Assembly (NCBI GenBank): GCA_036936605.1
Contig: JAUPFV010000001.1
Span: forward strand, 317,270,809 to 317,334,808
Direction: 5' to 3'
DNA length: 64,000 nt
DNA from: Limnanthes douglasii subsp. nivea
Taxonomy: Eukaryota > Streptophyta > Magnoliopsida > Brassicales > Limnanthaceae
Translations under genes and position numbers: made by a program
In this document: piece after piece, positions 1 to 12,230 of the stretch
How positions within the stretch are numbered: the first letter of the stretch is position 1
Layout: every line of letters begins with the position of its first letter
Notes under the pieces: model-generated
Told to the model about the DNA's origin: nothing
The model's input: the letters and a program-made list of their open reading frames with translations, nothing else
Databases searched by the model: none

Positions 1-392
1 ACCTCAGAGAACGATTTGAAAGAAGAAATTATACAACTCAAAAATGATGTTGAGTATGCTAATAAGCTAAAGAAACCAATATTCAAGACGTCGAAGAAAA
101 TATTAACTTAACAAGTTTTCAAAAAGGTCACTAAAGTGATGAACAAGCGATGCTTAGTTAACCTGAAAATAATACTTAACAATAATGTATCTGAAACAGT
201 CTACTTAGGACCGTATATTGATAACATTCCCAAAAAATATTAATATTTATGTCCGACGACAATACCATTAAGACTTAAAAGAAAACAAGTACTTCTCTCA
301 AAACTATCATTCAGAAATCCAAAGATGCTGATGAAAACATAGATGACAACAATGATGATGCAAATAATCCCAATAATGTTACCGATAACTAA
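1..392 (+). pseudogene. C-terminal remnant of a convergent extra ORF of element A
   Basis: The first 36 codons form a charged, coiled-coil-like stretch (DLKEEIIQLKNDVEYA) and end in a stop at 109-111. After a frame change, the part before 392 reads as an Asp/Asn-rich tail (DENIDDNNDD) ending in TAA. The placement matches the antisense gene of element G at 43572-46530, which also ends with a coiled coil and an acidic tail and points toward the end of pol. Assignment rests on composition and position, not on clear sequence identity, so it is tentative. Confidence 0.35.
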
Positions 393-750
393 CTCTTCCT
401 GTCATACTTCTCTTAATATGGTTATTTTTACCTTTTACTAAATATTTTATTATACATTAATTGCTTATAAAAAAATTCAGCTACCATGTGGTTGGTACCA
501 CAATGTTTTTTTTATATTTTTTGCATATGATGTCAACTGTCGGCTAGCATCTGGTTGTTACTTTTTATCCTATGATGTTATTAAGATTATTTGGTTTATT
601 TTTTGTTTCTTATACTAACTCATATATCTTACAATGTTTACTATAACAAAGCATTATTTTAAACTATCTTATCGTTAGATATTCTGACGTTATTTCTTTA
701 ATATTTTCAAATGTCGTATATTTATGACTTCTCATCACATCTAAAAAGTA

Positions 751-1005
751 GTGTGGCCCCTTACACTTCTCAGTAGAACTTAATTTATAATTATATTTGC
801 TTTGATTTTGGTGTGTGGCCATTTATACTTTAACAACTAAACTTGACCTATAACCCTATCATATTTTAAGGCCTTTGCAATTTTATCATAGGCTCTTATG
901 TTTTTCAGCTAGACTTGGCTTATAACCATATTTACTTTAATAAGATGTGTAACCTCTTACGCTTGTTAGTTAGATTTAGCTTATATCTATATTCTGTTTA
1001 TTGAT
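751..1005. repeat. Degenerate tandem repeat, about 60-72 bp, four copies
   Basis: Units start near 751, 813, 885 and 944. Shared signposts are GTGTGGCC or GTGTAACC, then C-TTA-ACTT, then an (A/T)GA(A/C)TT core, then TTATAA. The array lies between the antisense ORF tail and the integrase end of pol, that is in the 3' untranslated part of element A. The rest of 393-1680 shows no coding signal that I can recognise. Confidence 0.45.
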
Positions 1006-1681
1006 TATTATTTTCTTATAATTTTATATCTTTTGTCATAATTTTTTATTCATAATAACTGTCAGTTGACGACATAATTACAATCAATCTATATGTGAAT
1101 GAGAACCTTTTCCTATAATATCAATAGATGCGGACTGAAAATTGCTACAAAAGTGTCTTACATTCTCGTCATTAAAAGTGCATTAACCAACTTACATTTT
1201 ATTTTTATACAACTTTAGATGATGAAAATTCTAATAATATTTCAATGGATTTTCTTCCATATCCATCATTCTATAAGCTCTTTTATGTCCTTTAGAAACT
1301 CATTTAAAAGGTACATCCCATTTGGGAGCCAATTTTCCAATAGTTCTATATTTTATTCCTTGAAACACTTTCTTCAAATACCATATCCCCTTCTCAAGAA
1401 CTCCTAACTTTTAACTTTGCATTGTATCAGTTTTGCACCAAAGTTCTATATTACTCTGCTCTAACCTGAGACTAATCTCATCGCTCTTCAATAAAGTCAA
1501 AATTAATCTACTTTTTCCTATCATTATCCTATAATGAATAAAATTGATTCTGATGATTAGAAATCAAAGTTTCCATCGAAACTATTGCTTCCATCTCATA
1601 TACCATAGCAAATGACGTTTTACTTGTTGCATCTTTAAGAGTTGTTTTATATGTCCATAAAACTTCACTCATGAAATTTGG

Positions 1682-2250
1682 TCACTTTCCATCGGTCAAC
1701 TCTAGCATTTTATTTATCCTATATAAATTAGTTATGTTTGCCACCACAACTTTTCTATTTGCTTGCGGATAATATGGAGTAGAAAAATAGTACTTTATCC
1801 CATATTTTTTACCAAAAATTGTTACCATGTCATTTTGAAACTGAGGAACGTTATCTATCATTAACACCATGGGAATTTCATAACGACTCAAAATGCAAGA
1901 CTATAAAAATTCACAAACTTCTTGAGATCTCGTTCTTGCCATCGTTTTTTCCGCTACCTATTTTGTAAAATAATCAAAATGTATTATAAAAAAATATTTC
2001 TTCCCGTCGATATTGGTAACGGTACTACCAAACCGATCCTTCATCTATTAAATAGACATGGAATATGATTTGATCATATTGCTTCACTATGAACATGGCT
2101 TCTATTGGTAAAAAATTGACAATGATCACAATTTATAATCATTCATTTTATATCGACGGAAAGCGTGGGTGAATTAAAGCATGCTCAAAGAAAATATATA
2201 TCAACCCACAATAACCACAATATGCACATGTTTCTCCCTCATGCAAATCC
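1682..2250 (-). pseudogene. Integrase remnant of element A
   Basis: The 69-residue open stretch at its end contains DNVPQFQN followed by YYFSTPYYPQANRKVVVANI. It corresponds to the second catalytic Asp (usually TDNGPQF) and the catalytic-Glu segment (usually PQANGQVE). Here the Glu motif reads NRKVVVAN, so the Glu is lost. The upstream part up to 2250 is broken by stops. It is clearly gypsy integrase but non-functional. Confidence 0.7.
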
Positions 2251-2449
2251 TTTAAAATGAACAAAGCTTTATTTTTTCCAAACATCATAGCAACACTCGA
2301 GCTTGAGTTTTATCAGATGGTAAACTTTCATCATTCAAATAGAGTAATTCTCATCATGAATCACTATCATCATCTTGTTTATCAACGAATTATCCTTTAC
2401 ACAACCAAATTTTGTTAAAAATATGTTTTTATTTCTATTTTACAATCTA

Positions 2450-2700
2450 AAAATTGCTCATACATAACCTTTTCAAAAAATATCTCTATTTCTTTTACTA
2501 CTTCCATATATTTTCTTATGTTTTCTTGATTTTTACAAAATTACCTGGAGAATGACCAACCACCAGTTGAGAATCAAACAATAAACAATGACTTTACCTC
2601 ACAAATATGACATAATATCATTCCAGCCAACATAACTTCATATTCTACTTCGTTGTGTGTAGCAGGGAACATGAACTTAATAGCTTGTTAGATTTCATCT
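2450..2700 (-). pseudogene. Second (archaeal-like) RNase H remnant of element A
   Basis: The minus strand reads ATHNEVEYEVMLAGM near 2645-2690, matching the NNEAEYEALLAGL motif of the extra RNase H that only Tat-lineage elements carry after the ordinary RNase H. A stop follows where DSQLVV is expected. The motif and its position between RNase H and integrase are what place element A in Tat. Confidence 0.6.
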
Positions 2701-2954
2701 CCATCTAGAATTTTTAAAACACCACCAACTGCACTGCCATTTACATCAGAATCCCCATCAGCTTGAACAACCTGTTCCTTATCCATCAACTTATTTTTCC
2801 TCGACTCATCTTCCTCCATTTTATTTATTTCCTTTTGAAACCTGTTAGTAAATTCAACCACTGTTTGTGCCTTTATTATTTTTCTAGGTTTATATTGAGT
2901 TTAACATTCACCTCATTCGATTGACCACCTTGTTAATCTTCCATAAACATTATT

Positions 2955-3170
2955 TTTTTATTACAAACTTTTCAATGGAAAATATGTTCTAATAATAATG
3001 ACATGAGCTTGAGCATATGTTTGTATTTTCCTTGCAGACACAACTAAACTAAAAACTAATTTTTCTAAGTTTAAGTATCTGGTTTTTGCATCGGCTAATG
3101 TCTTACTCACATAATATATTGGTTTCCAAATTGCATCTTCTTCTTTTACCAACACTGTACAACAAACTTA
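2955..3170 (-). pseudogene. RNase H remnant of element A
   Basis: A 64-residue frame reads KPIYYVSKTLADAKTRYLNL, then LEKLVFSLVVSARKIQTY. This is the standard connection/RNase H segment of plant gypsy pol (YYVSK...TRY...LEK). The frame opens after a break and ends in a stop. It is highly similar in layout to the RNase H of element G at 48861-49200. Confidence 0.75.
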
Positions 3171-3429
3171 GACACTGTCAAATATAAAAACAAAGGCTTT
3201 CCTTCTTTTGGTGTTGTCAAAATTTCAAGTGAAATCACAAACGACTTTATATCATCTAATTCCTTCATACAATCACCATTCCATGAAAATATCTTAGCCC
3301 CCCCCCCCTTAAAATATCAAAAAACAAATATGTTTTATGCGACGTTTCTTGAAATAAATCTTGACAAAACAGCTAATTTTCGTGTCAGCTCTCGTACTTC
3401 TTTAAACGATTTTAGTGATACATTATCAA

Positions 3430-4110
3430 TAATTATTTCAATTGACTTGGATTAGCTTCAGTTCATTTTTTACCTATTACAAAAACGATAGACTTACCCA
3501 ATTTTACCCCAAATTAACACTTCAATGGATTCAGTTTTAGATTATACTTTCTTAGATTCTCGAAGGTTTTATATAATGTTGTTACATGATCACTCATTTC
3601 ATTACTCTTAACTATTATATAATTTATATAATCCTCCAGGTTTTTGCCCAATTGTTTAGCAAAAATACGATAAACTAGTCTTTGATATATTTCTCCAATA
3701 TTTTCTAAACCAAATGGCATTATCTTGTAACTGTACAATATTTTTCCATCATAAAAACAATATTTTTAGATATAATTTGGATGTATTTTAATTTGATTAT
3801 AACCTGAAAAGAATCCATCAAAGATAAATACTAATGACCCGCAGCTGCATCTACTACTTGATCAATGATAGGCAAAAGAAAATCATCTTTTGGGCAAGCT
3901 CGACTAAGGTCAGTAAAATCAATACACATCCTACATTGCCCAATTTTTTTCTTAACAAGCACCAGATTTGCTAACCATGTTGGATACTTTAATTTTCTAA
4001 TATGACCTACTTCTAATAACCGATCAACTTATTTAACAATATCTTATGACTTTTTAACTGAAAAGAACGTTGTTTCTAATAGATAGGTCTCAGCCTATTA
4101 TCTATTAATA
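3430..4110 (-). pseudogene. Reverse transcriptase remnant of element A
   Basis: Fragments in order on the minus strand are CIDFTDLSRACPKDDF near 3890-3940, then MPFGLENIGEIYQRLV, then a YIDD-region equivalent decayed to DYINYIIVKS, then LKLNPLKC. These are the palm and thumb motifs of gypsy RT. The catalytic YIDD box is destroyed. An 11-base C run at 3298-3308 lies just beyond the 3' side. Confidence 0.75.
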
Positions 4111-5200
4111 ATTCATAACAAATAACTAATTGACTCACTCTAGTAACATCAGAAATATTTCATGAAAAAATATCAATATTTTATTTTTAAAAACTTATCA
4201 ATTTTTTAAAACTTCTCTTTAATCTTTGTTTCAATCTTTATATTTTTTTTGTTGGTTAAACTACATTATTCTATCTCTTTTAGAGCTTCGGTTTCATTTA
4301 ACACTTCTTGTAGATCATCAATTCCCTCATATTTTATTACTAAGTTTACAAGATTCTTATATCATCACATCTTCTAAAAACTCTTAGAGTTGTAAAACTA
4401 TCACATTTTCTAGAGCGAAAGACATAGAATAATAGTTTTTAGTTGTCTATTGGTTTTCTCAAATTATTTATATTTGTCCATTGATCACATGTTTAATACA
4501 TTGATAAAAAAATGATGGTACTGATCTTATTAATGTAACCAAGGCCATCTTAATTTATAGATCCTCAACTATCATAAAAGTAACATCCTATTCCTAGAGC
4601 CTCAACTATCATAAAAAGTATAGTAACATCATTTTCTAATTTTCTCGGTGGTCGTAGTTAATCCAACCTCTCTCATAAACATTTGATGTACCAGCAAAAC
4701 TAACCAAATATGTATCATTTTTCTTAAATATTGTAACACTAATAATTTGATCATAACTTGTATTATAAAGCACATTATTTGAACTCCAAATGTAAACTAT
4801 CATTTTTTCATAATGACCCCAACAATATTAATAGGGTTACCCGCAAAATATTTTCATGATAAATTAATATGCTAAATTTTCATAAGTAAATGACATATTT
4901 AAAGCATATTCATCAAGTTAAATAAGATAATTATCAATTAAATTAACTATTATATATTTTTACAATAAAGGTTTTCCTCCAAAAATAGTACACAAAACTT
5001 GTTGTTCAATTCCCCATACTTTATTGTTTTCACTAATCGATATAACCAATTTTAAAAAACTTGTCAGTTGAGAAACCCTAACATAATCTTCATATATTCT
5101 TTCTTTGAATCTTGATTTAGTTATCGTCAATTCGTAAGTAAATAATTTCTTTGAATAAAACAATTTCAAGAGACATCACCAAAAAATAAAAAGGAATTTT
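4111..5200 (-). other. Unassigned 5' pol region of element A
   Basis: Between the RT remnant and the start of element B only short broken frames occur. The longest, 69 residues at 4960-5169, could be the end of the protease domain by position, but no DTG-type active site can be read. I do not assign a function. Confidence 0.2.
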
Positions 5201-5640
5201 CTTCCTTATTATATTTTCAAATAGATAAAGACTAAAAATGATCAAGATTAGTAATATTAATCAATGAATCAACCCTTTTTAAAATGACTGGATCTCTTAC
5301 TTGTAACTATTTTCCTAAATTATAGGGATGGATGACAGATGTATCTTATGACACATGTCAACAATATGTTATAAACGATTGTTATTCTACCCATTAACTG
5401 TTATGGACAATCTATCTTTCTCGAATATTTTACTATCTATAAGTTCTTTATTTATTCATTTAGGTCACTTGTGGCATCATCAATTCATTAACATATGTCT
5501 TGATGATGTTTTCATCTTGCTATATTGTCTTGTCCTTTTATCAGTGCCTCCTTCAACATCTTATTACTTAGTTTTCCTGATGATTTTAATTTGATGATAA
5601 TAACTTTATCTTTATTTAATACAGACAGATGATGCTTCAG
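5201..5640. other. AT-rich junction between elements A and B
   Basis: No recognisable gene, LTR end or primer-binding site. A and B are head to head here, both having lost their 5' LTRs. Confidence 0.3.
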
Positions 5641-5699
5641 CGACACATGACCTTATCACCCTCTTTTAGGATGCATAATGTTTTTTAAGATACTAAGAA

Positions 5700-6440
5700 G
5701 GACCTTCAAAAACCATTTAATTGGTTTGAAGGTGATCAATGAATATGAAAACTACATAATCCACTACAAGTAGCGGTCAAATAAAACTTTATGAGAATAT
5801 ACTCAAAGTTTATCTTACACAAAGAATGAACTACAAGACTACCATGACTTGGTGGTGGTTGCAGCTTACAAATAGGGAATACTAAATGACCTATGTCCTA
5901 TGTCATGATGAAAAAAGCACTCAATTTTTGAAAACTTACTTATAAATATTGAATATTATATTAAACTTGAAGATATCTCTAAAGCAAAAAATCAATGGAG
6001 ACACAACTAAAAAACTACAACTACATAACCTTCACACCATCTTCTAGTGCAAAACATTGAACAATTGACGGTGGCTCAAGTGAACTCTAAAACACATCAT
6101 GAGGCCTCCAAGAAAAATAATGAACGCTCGGGAATATCAATTCCTTACAATCAAAAGGACACAGGGAGGCCCAAAAATAACTACAGTAATAACAATAACG
6201 ACCAAAGACAAGAATGTTCAATCATTTGGACCATTTACCAAGCTAATAAAAAATCTAGGAGTTATTTGTGAACAAACAAAAGATATAATCACATATAGAA
6301 GGCCAGAGAAATTAAAAATCCCCAGGAAACACATTGACAAAGTCAAGTTTTGCAAGTTCCAAAATGACATCGGACACTATATCATGGATTGTTGGGCTCT
6401 TAAAAATCAAGTCTATAATATGATTGATTAAGAAAAAATC
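5700..6440 (+). pseudogene. Gag remnant of element B
   Basis: The last 110-residue frame ends with KFCKFQNDIGHYIMDCWALK, the zinc-knuckle-like Cys/His motif and DCW-LK signature typical of plant gypsy Gag. Before it come Gag-like pieces with many stops. It is followed by pol remnants in the same direction. Confidence 0.65.
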
Positions 6441-7219
6441 TCAGAGTTTGTTAATATAAAGGCCATAAACAAACTAAGACATAAACCGATTGATAAACAC
6501 CCAATGAGTTGGAAGTCTAGGATACTAATGTATTCAGCAAGTTAGAAAAAGAGAAATACATTAAACTAGATCCCAATAGACAAATATTCAGAGTCATTAT
6601 TGGAGATGATCCGTCTACATGATTCATTAAAAACTAAAGAAAATGACATGTTGATAATCTGGAAGTTCGGTACCAAAGATACACTTCCCCACACTTTTAC
6701 CGTAATCCATACCCAATGTGATGTTCACCAATGATAATATATCATTTACCGAATACACGTTATAATCTATATAATATACTGATGTCTCTAATACCTAATA
6801 AAAGGTAAGGTATGGATGATTAAAGAATATAAAATTATTTCAAAGAATGATTCACAACTTCTATAACCCTCAAGAAATATCAAATAATTTAGGACTTGAT
6901 ATCCTTGGTGATATGGATGATCAGCGAGAAGCCCCTCACCTGATAGAGCCATGAGATAAATTCAAAATCATCATCATAAAATAAATCAAGATAATAAGGA
7001 TTGATTATAACATACTAAAAAGACTTAAGTGCAAACGACATAAACTTTTATAGTCTAATTTTAAAAATTTTGCCTAGAATACCTAAGATGTCACATGGGT
7101 CTCGTCCAAAGTTATGTGCCACATATTATCCATCAATAAAAAAAATTCGGTCAATTAAACAAAATTTGATATCTTACTTTTAAAAAACAGAGACCATTAC
7201 TGAAAAGATTGAAACTTAC
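6441..7219 (+). other. Expected protease region of element B, unrecognisable
   Basis: By position this should hold the aspartic protease and the start of RT, but no D-T/S-G motif or long frame can be read. Nothing further is supported. Confidence 0.2.
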
Positions 7220-8014
7220 TATTTTAAGTCACATCCGGGAATCCTATTACCTAGTTTGGGCAACCAATCCAGTAGTGGTAAAAAAGAAGAATGAAAAGTG
7301 GCGGATGTTCGTAGACTTCACGTACCTCAAATAATCAATCAACTTCTAGATGTAACATTCACGAATAAGATAATATAATTCATGAATTCTTATTCCAAAT
7401 CCAAACAGACGCAAATGCATACATATGATCAATAGCACAGACCTTGTATCACAAAAATGGGTTGCATTGCTACAAAATATTGTTATTCATGCTGAAGCAT
7501 ATTAGGGTTACATATCATCATCTTATCATCAAGTTTTTCGTAACACAACTTTGTCAAAACCTATAATATTATTGGTTACCAGCATTTAAGAAGAATATCA
7601 TGTGGCTGATGTGTCCAAAACCTTTAAAACGTCAGGCAAGTCAGTATCAAGCTTAATTAAAAAAAGTGCACTTTTGGCGTCCGACCATGCAAGTTCCTTG
7701 GGTTCATGGTCAGTGAGAGGCATATTAAAGTTGATCTTAGTCAACTCTCAATCTTGGATGCCATGGATCCTTAATACAACATAAAAGAAGTAAAAATATT
7801 GGCAAGGAGATTGGTTGTGTTAAACATGTTCATTTCTAGATCTTCAGACAAATTTAGACATTGTTCTTAAGTTTTAAGTGGAGCATGAATGTTCAAGTGT
7901 ACTCTATCATATGAGGAAGTATTTTGCAACATCAAAAAGTTCATAGCTTCTCCAAAATTATTATCAAAGTCGGAGCAATGATATTTTTTGTTTCTCTACT
8001 TACCAGTCTCGTAT
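7220..8014 (+). pseudogene. Reverse transcriptase remnant of element B
   Basis: Readable pieces are NPVVVKKKNEKWRMFVDFT at 7260-7325 (RT start), a decayed palm, then HVADVSKTFKT at 7597-7630. With one frame change follow KKCTFGVRPCKFLGFMVSE and GIKVDLSQ. These match the gypsy thumb region (LKLNPEKCTFGV...FLGF.VS..GIE.DP). Multiple frameshifts and stops are present and the YIDD box is not readable. Confidence 0.7.
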
Positions 8015-8197
8015 TATGTTGTAAGCGTTGTGCTAATCTGAGAAGAAGGAAAGATGTCCAGTGCGATCTACTATGTAATTGAATTCTTAATAAGTGAAAA
8101 ACTAGTATGCTATAAGCGTTGTGCTAATTTGAGAAAAAGGAAAACAGTTCAATGCGATCTACTGTGTAATTGAATACTTACTAAGTGAAAAAACTAG
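8015..8197 (+). repeat. 91-bp tandem duplication inside pol of element B
   Basis: Bases 8015-8105 and 8106-8197 are near-identical copies, both containing AAGCGTTGTGCTAAT and TGCGATCTACT and both ending in GTGAAAAACTAG-like sequence. The unit encodes the segment before and around IYYV of the RT-RNase H connection. Because 91 is not a multiple of three, it also breaks the frame. Confidence 0.75.
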
Positions 8198-8425
8198 ATA
8201 TTTGAAGTTGGAAAGCTTGCATTAGCATTGGTGGTTGCAGTTTAATATGAAATCATACTTCAAAGCATACACGATTATTGTCCAAACATCCTTCCTTTTG
8301 AAGAATGTGATGAACAAAGTGGATTTGTATGGTAGACTAATCAGGTGGTCTGTGGAGCTATGTGACTATGATATCAAGTTCAAAAACCATAAACGCCAAT
8401 CGAAGCCCAATCATTGAGTGAATTC
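8198..8425 (+). pseudogene. RNase H remnant of element B
   Basis: Reads KLALALVV followed by a frame with YFKAYTIIVQTSFLLKNVM, then GRLIRWSVELCDYDIKF. These correspond to the RNase H segment with FQAH.I.V.TSFPLKNVL and GRM.KWSVELGDYDI seen in element G. Frameshifts lie on both sides. Confidence 0.75.
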
Positions 8426-8730
8426 TTAATCGAGTTCTAATCCAAACGACCAGTACCTACCAAGGAGCAGATGGAATAAACTTGGCAAGTCCGAAGAAAT
8501 GATAGGAGAAATAACCAAGGCTTGTGGTCATAAATCCAGATAACATCCCCTACAGCATATATCTTGACACTATATATAAAACAACACTTTCCAGCTACTA
8601 TAACAAAGAAAAATATGAAACGGTCATTGTAGGTGCTTGGCTAGCCAACATATATGGAGAAAAGCATGTCCAACTTCTTGAAGACTCTTAGTTGGTGGTT
8701 CGTCAGACACTGATTTAGGTTTAAGATAAA
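8426..8730 (+). pseudogene. Second RNase H remnant of element B
   Basis: At 8600-8716 the plus strand reads YETVIVGAWLANIYGEKHV, then LLEDS, a stop, then LVVRQTLI. This matches the EYEA..AGL.LA..G......DSQLVV motif of the additional Tat RNase H; the Gln of DSQ has become a TAG stop. It supports placing element B in the same lineage as A and G. Confidence 0.65.
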
Positions 8731-8769
8731 AATAATAATTCTTTCATAACTCAAATATTTTTTTCACTA

Positions 8770-9370
8770 GAAATAGTTCGATGACATCTCATTTTAAAAA
8801 GTCCCAAAAGCAGAAAAAACAATTATTGATGGATTACTTTTCAAAATGGGTAAAGGCATAGCCATTAGTGAACATTACGATCAAGAAAGTTATAAAATTC
8901 ATCAGGTCTAACATATAATATTCCATGAATCTTAACAATGGTAATGAGACTCAATTTCAGAAAAAAAAAATTATGTGGTTCTACGCCATAAAAAATATCG
9001 AGCAAATTGTATCTTCTTAGTTTTCCCCTTAATAAAATACCCAAGTAGAGGTGACTAATAAGACAATATTTTATGGCATAAAAAATATGTTTGAAATATT
9101 CGTATGCAACTGGTTAGATTTCTTGCACAAAGTCCTATAGTCTCACATAACCACTTCGTGCTCATTGACAAGTGAAACACTTTTTGCTTTGATGTACAAC
9201 ATGGAAGCAGCGGTGCCAGCACAAACTATTATGACCTCATACCAAATTTCAACATATGAAGAGGGAAGTAATTCGAAAGTAAGAAGCATCGAACTTGATG
9301 TGAATGAGAAAAAAATGGTTAAAGCCTACCTTTAATCATAACACTATAAACCTGATGCGAAACATATATA
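8770..9370 (+). pseudogene. Integrase remnant of element B
   Basis: In order: YFSKWVKA (first catalytic-Asp region), NGNETQFQ (in place of DNGPQF), NTQVEVTNKTIFYGIK (in place of NGQVEVTNK; the Glu survives), and FALMYNMEAAVPAQT (usual FALAYG.EAVVP.E). Both catalytic Asp motifs are damaged and several stops interrupt the frame. Confidence 0.7.
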
Positions 9371-9899
9371 ATTCCAAGGTTTGGTTCATAATATTTGAGA
9401 TGAGGATAAATTTCTAAGCATGAACATAGTATTCAACCCATATGAGGGCTTCATCCATCTTCTAAGCAATCAAAAAAGAGAAGATAAGTTTGAACATTAT
9501 CTGCAGCACCTTGAAGACCTTCGACTCTCATCCAAATAGGAACTTAAATTAATAAAAAAATACTTCATAAAGTTCACATACCCCTAAATCAAGAAAATAA
9601 TAATATGATAATTCGTGAAACTAGTCCCAAAAAGAGTCATACACCCTTAACAAAATAAAAAACAAATCAAGTTTGGTTATTTCTAGACATAATCCAAATA
9701 AGGATCTCACACGGTCCTTATTCAAGTCTCAACCTCTTGGAACTCATCGTTCTAATTGGAATAATAGATAACTAGACAATATAATAATTTTTATAATAAA
9801 GAACAACCATAAAAAAATAAACAAAAAATAAAGCAAAACTCTAAAAAAAATTAGAAGTGTAAAATTTGATTCCTCTGTAATACAATCAAAATTTCCACA
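9371..9899. other. End of element B pol and AT-rich spacer
   Basis: A decayed integrase C-terminus may extend to about 9480. After that no feature can be recognised. Confidence 0.25.
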
Positions 9900-12225
9900 A
9901 CCAATGAGATTTTATTCACACAACTACCCCAACTATGTAAGTTTTAATCTAAAATCAGCCTTAAAGCTTACACAAATTCAAAAGTACTCCCAAGATACAG
10001 ATTTCTTACTAGGAATTCGCTTAACCTTGAACAATCGAACCTCTTTATTTGATCGATCCTGCAATGGCATACTTTATAATAGTTGCATCTCCGACCCCAC
10101 TTGGAGATGGTTGTAAAATTACTTGGTGAGGAAGCACAATTAATGGAGGCAACAACAACACTTTTGCCATCATATTCTTTTGTCAGTCATGTCAACTCTT
10201 GCTTTTTAGCTTCTCTAATATGCTCATACACTTTATAACCTTCTTTCATTACAGTTATAAGAGGCTCATGCTCAGAGGAGAATATATGAGGGCTCTTCTC
10301 TATACGAACATATTTTCATAACGAGCCTAGGTTGATCTCCAAATACTCTTCTTGAAATAACAGTATAAGTCTATTCTCAACTTTAGGCATAAAATAATTG
10401 GATGTTTCAAGCTTTTCTTCATGAAACTCATACAAAAATTCATGATGTTCAATATGTTCGACCACTAAGGTATCTTTTAACGTAGTCTCTTGGACCACCA
10501 CCTCCTCCAGTTGTGCTCACAAGTATTTCTTATCAAAGTAAGCTACGGTCTATTTGGCCTCCTGATACTCTGGCATTTTGTCTTATTCAACATTAACAAT
10601 ATCCAACTTCTTAAATGGTATGATGTAATGGCTTCGGCCTAGACAAAATTCAGCATATGCAAGAATAATCCAAAGCTGAAAAATTACAAATATTGTTGAG
10701 TGATAGCCTTAAACACCCCATGAAGCTTTGAAATCTAATAGTCTTTTCTGGACACTTTCTCTTCAAGAAGAATCACGACTTCAGTCTTGTTTTGAATCTA
10801 AACTATCAATATTTCTTGATTCACTACCTTATATTAAAGCTTCGCATTGGCCTCTTTTTTTGCTTGAATGACCTCCCTTAACTCATCACTCTCTTTCCAC
10901 TGCATGATTGATTTTAAGACCAATATATTCATCAGTCTTAGCCTTTTTAGTATTGAAGGATCCCTCGCTCACCGTTCTACTCATAATTTTCTCTAACAAG
11001 GGAGCAACCTCAAGATTCACCTCAACAACTGATCTTTCCCTCATAGAGTTGTGGTTATTTTTATGTTTCTGCTCATCCAGTGGGGCTTTTTATTTTTTTC
11101 ACATATATGAACTTTCTTTACTAGTTGGGAACCCCCCCCCCCTCCTTCAATCACGAATATTGTAGTAGGAACTGCAGGCACATCACTAACAAAAACTAGC
11201 TTATCTTAGTGTGCACTAGCCTTTCTTTAATGACAAAATTTAACACCATTATTCTTACTTTTGGATTCCATAATTGAGTAACAAGGGTATATCCAACCTC
11301 CTCATCACTAGTTATTTTTTCCACATTACCCTTAGATATGAGGAATTTTTATTTCGGTCTCAGGGAGAGCTATGGTTTCGTCTGCATCCTTATGATTGTC
11401 CTCTAGCATCTCCGACATTACAGATATACTAGTAGTACCATCAATAGCAGGCTAAACGTTAGAGATTCAAGAAGAGGTGTAGTCACTTCTTTCACCAATC
11501 AAGCCTTGAGATTCGACTCTACGATTTTACTTTTGGCTTCAGCAACCTTTGAGCCTCCGGACCTAATATCAGATGTTCTAGCATATTTGGAAGATGATGC
11601 CTCCCTCTTTGGAGCTTTGATTTGCCTCTATTAATGTCATTTTCAGCTCTGGTCATTATCACTTTCACCTTGCCATATTTGGTCGCCTTACTTTCACCAA
11701 TACATGCTTCACAAAACCCTTTCTGCTCGAAGACCACCTAACTACAACCTTTCTTACCAAAGAGCTATGTTTTTTTTAATATTTTTTTAGAGAATAACAA
11801 CACTAAAAGGAATCATGGTGGAAGTCTCTTCATCATCGCCTTCAGCGTTTACGTAGTTTCTATAGATTGAAACCCCAACGATGATATAAATATGGAGCCA
11901 CAACCATTGACAACAGAATTTGTAAACACGAGAAAATAAACCTTCATTATTTAGCTTCCTTCACCAGTCTATCAAAATGAGCTTCAACAACTGGAGCTTT
12001 CCCTATAAAAGCCTCCTCTAGAACTTTGGAAAAAACCTACATAAAATAAAAATCATGTCCAATAGATTAATCGCAATTTAAAAATGAAGAAATGTGGATG
12101 ACTCACTTATATTCTTTCATATTACTCGAAATATATACAAATTATTTCTTCTAATTTTTGTTGTGATTAAGACGGTCTTAAAGGATATTGGCTCCATCAC
12201 CCATAGTGATATAAAAGTACAGACT
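9900..12225 (-). pseudogene. Convergent extra ORF of element B, C-terminal part
   Basis: On the minus strand, broken frames read charged, coiled-coil-like protein, for example DELREVIQAKKEANAKL near 10860-10905 and HEFLYEFHEEKLE near 10405-10445. At the right end the reading passes through a possible intron at 12037-12106. Position (downstream of integrase, opposite strand) and composition match the extra ORF of element G. There is no family motif strong enough to prove it. An 11-base C run at 11132-11142 lies inside. Confidence 0.4.
12037..12106 (-). other. Possible intron in the extra ORF of element B
   Basis: On the minus strand the donor reads ATAA|GTGAGT and the acceptor TTTTATGTAG|GTTTT, 70 bases apart. 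Downstream the frame reads VFSKVLEEAFIGKAPVVEAH. The place, just after the conserved folded domain, is similar to the 81-base intron proposed in element G. Evidence is splice signals and coding sense only. Confidence 0.3.
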
Positions 12226-12230
12226 GAGAC

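Larger units (their letters stand above)
1..5200 (-). mobile_element. Element A: decayed Ty3/gypsy retrotransposon, Tat lineage
   Basis: Read on the minus strand, pol remnants appear in the order RT, RNase H, second (archaeal-like) RNase H, integrase. A second RNase H between RNase H and integrase is the recognised mark of the Tat/Ogre lineage. No frame stays open for more than about 75 residues, so the copy is very old. No LTR was recognised; the integrase-side LTR would lie left of the window and the gag side is lost near 5200, where plus-strand element B begins. The outer limits are approximate. Confidence 0.7.

Noticed and set aside
3298..3308. C run as a polypurine tract (also at 11132-11142)
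   Set aside because: Neither run is next to a TG...CA LTR end in the right orientation; both lie inside decayed element sequence.
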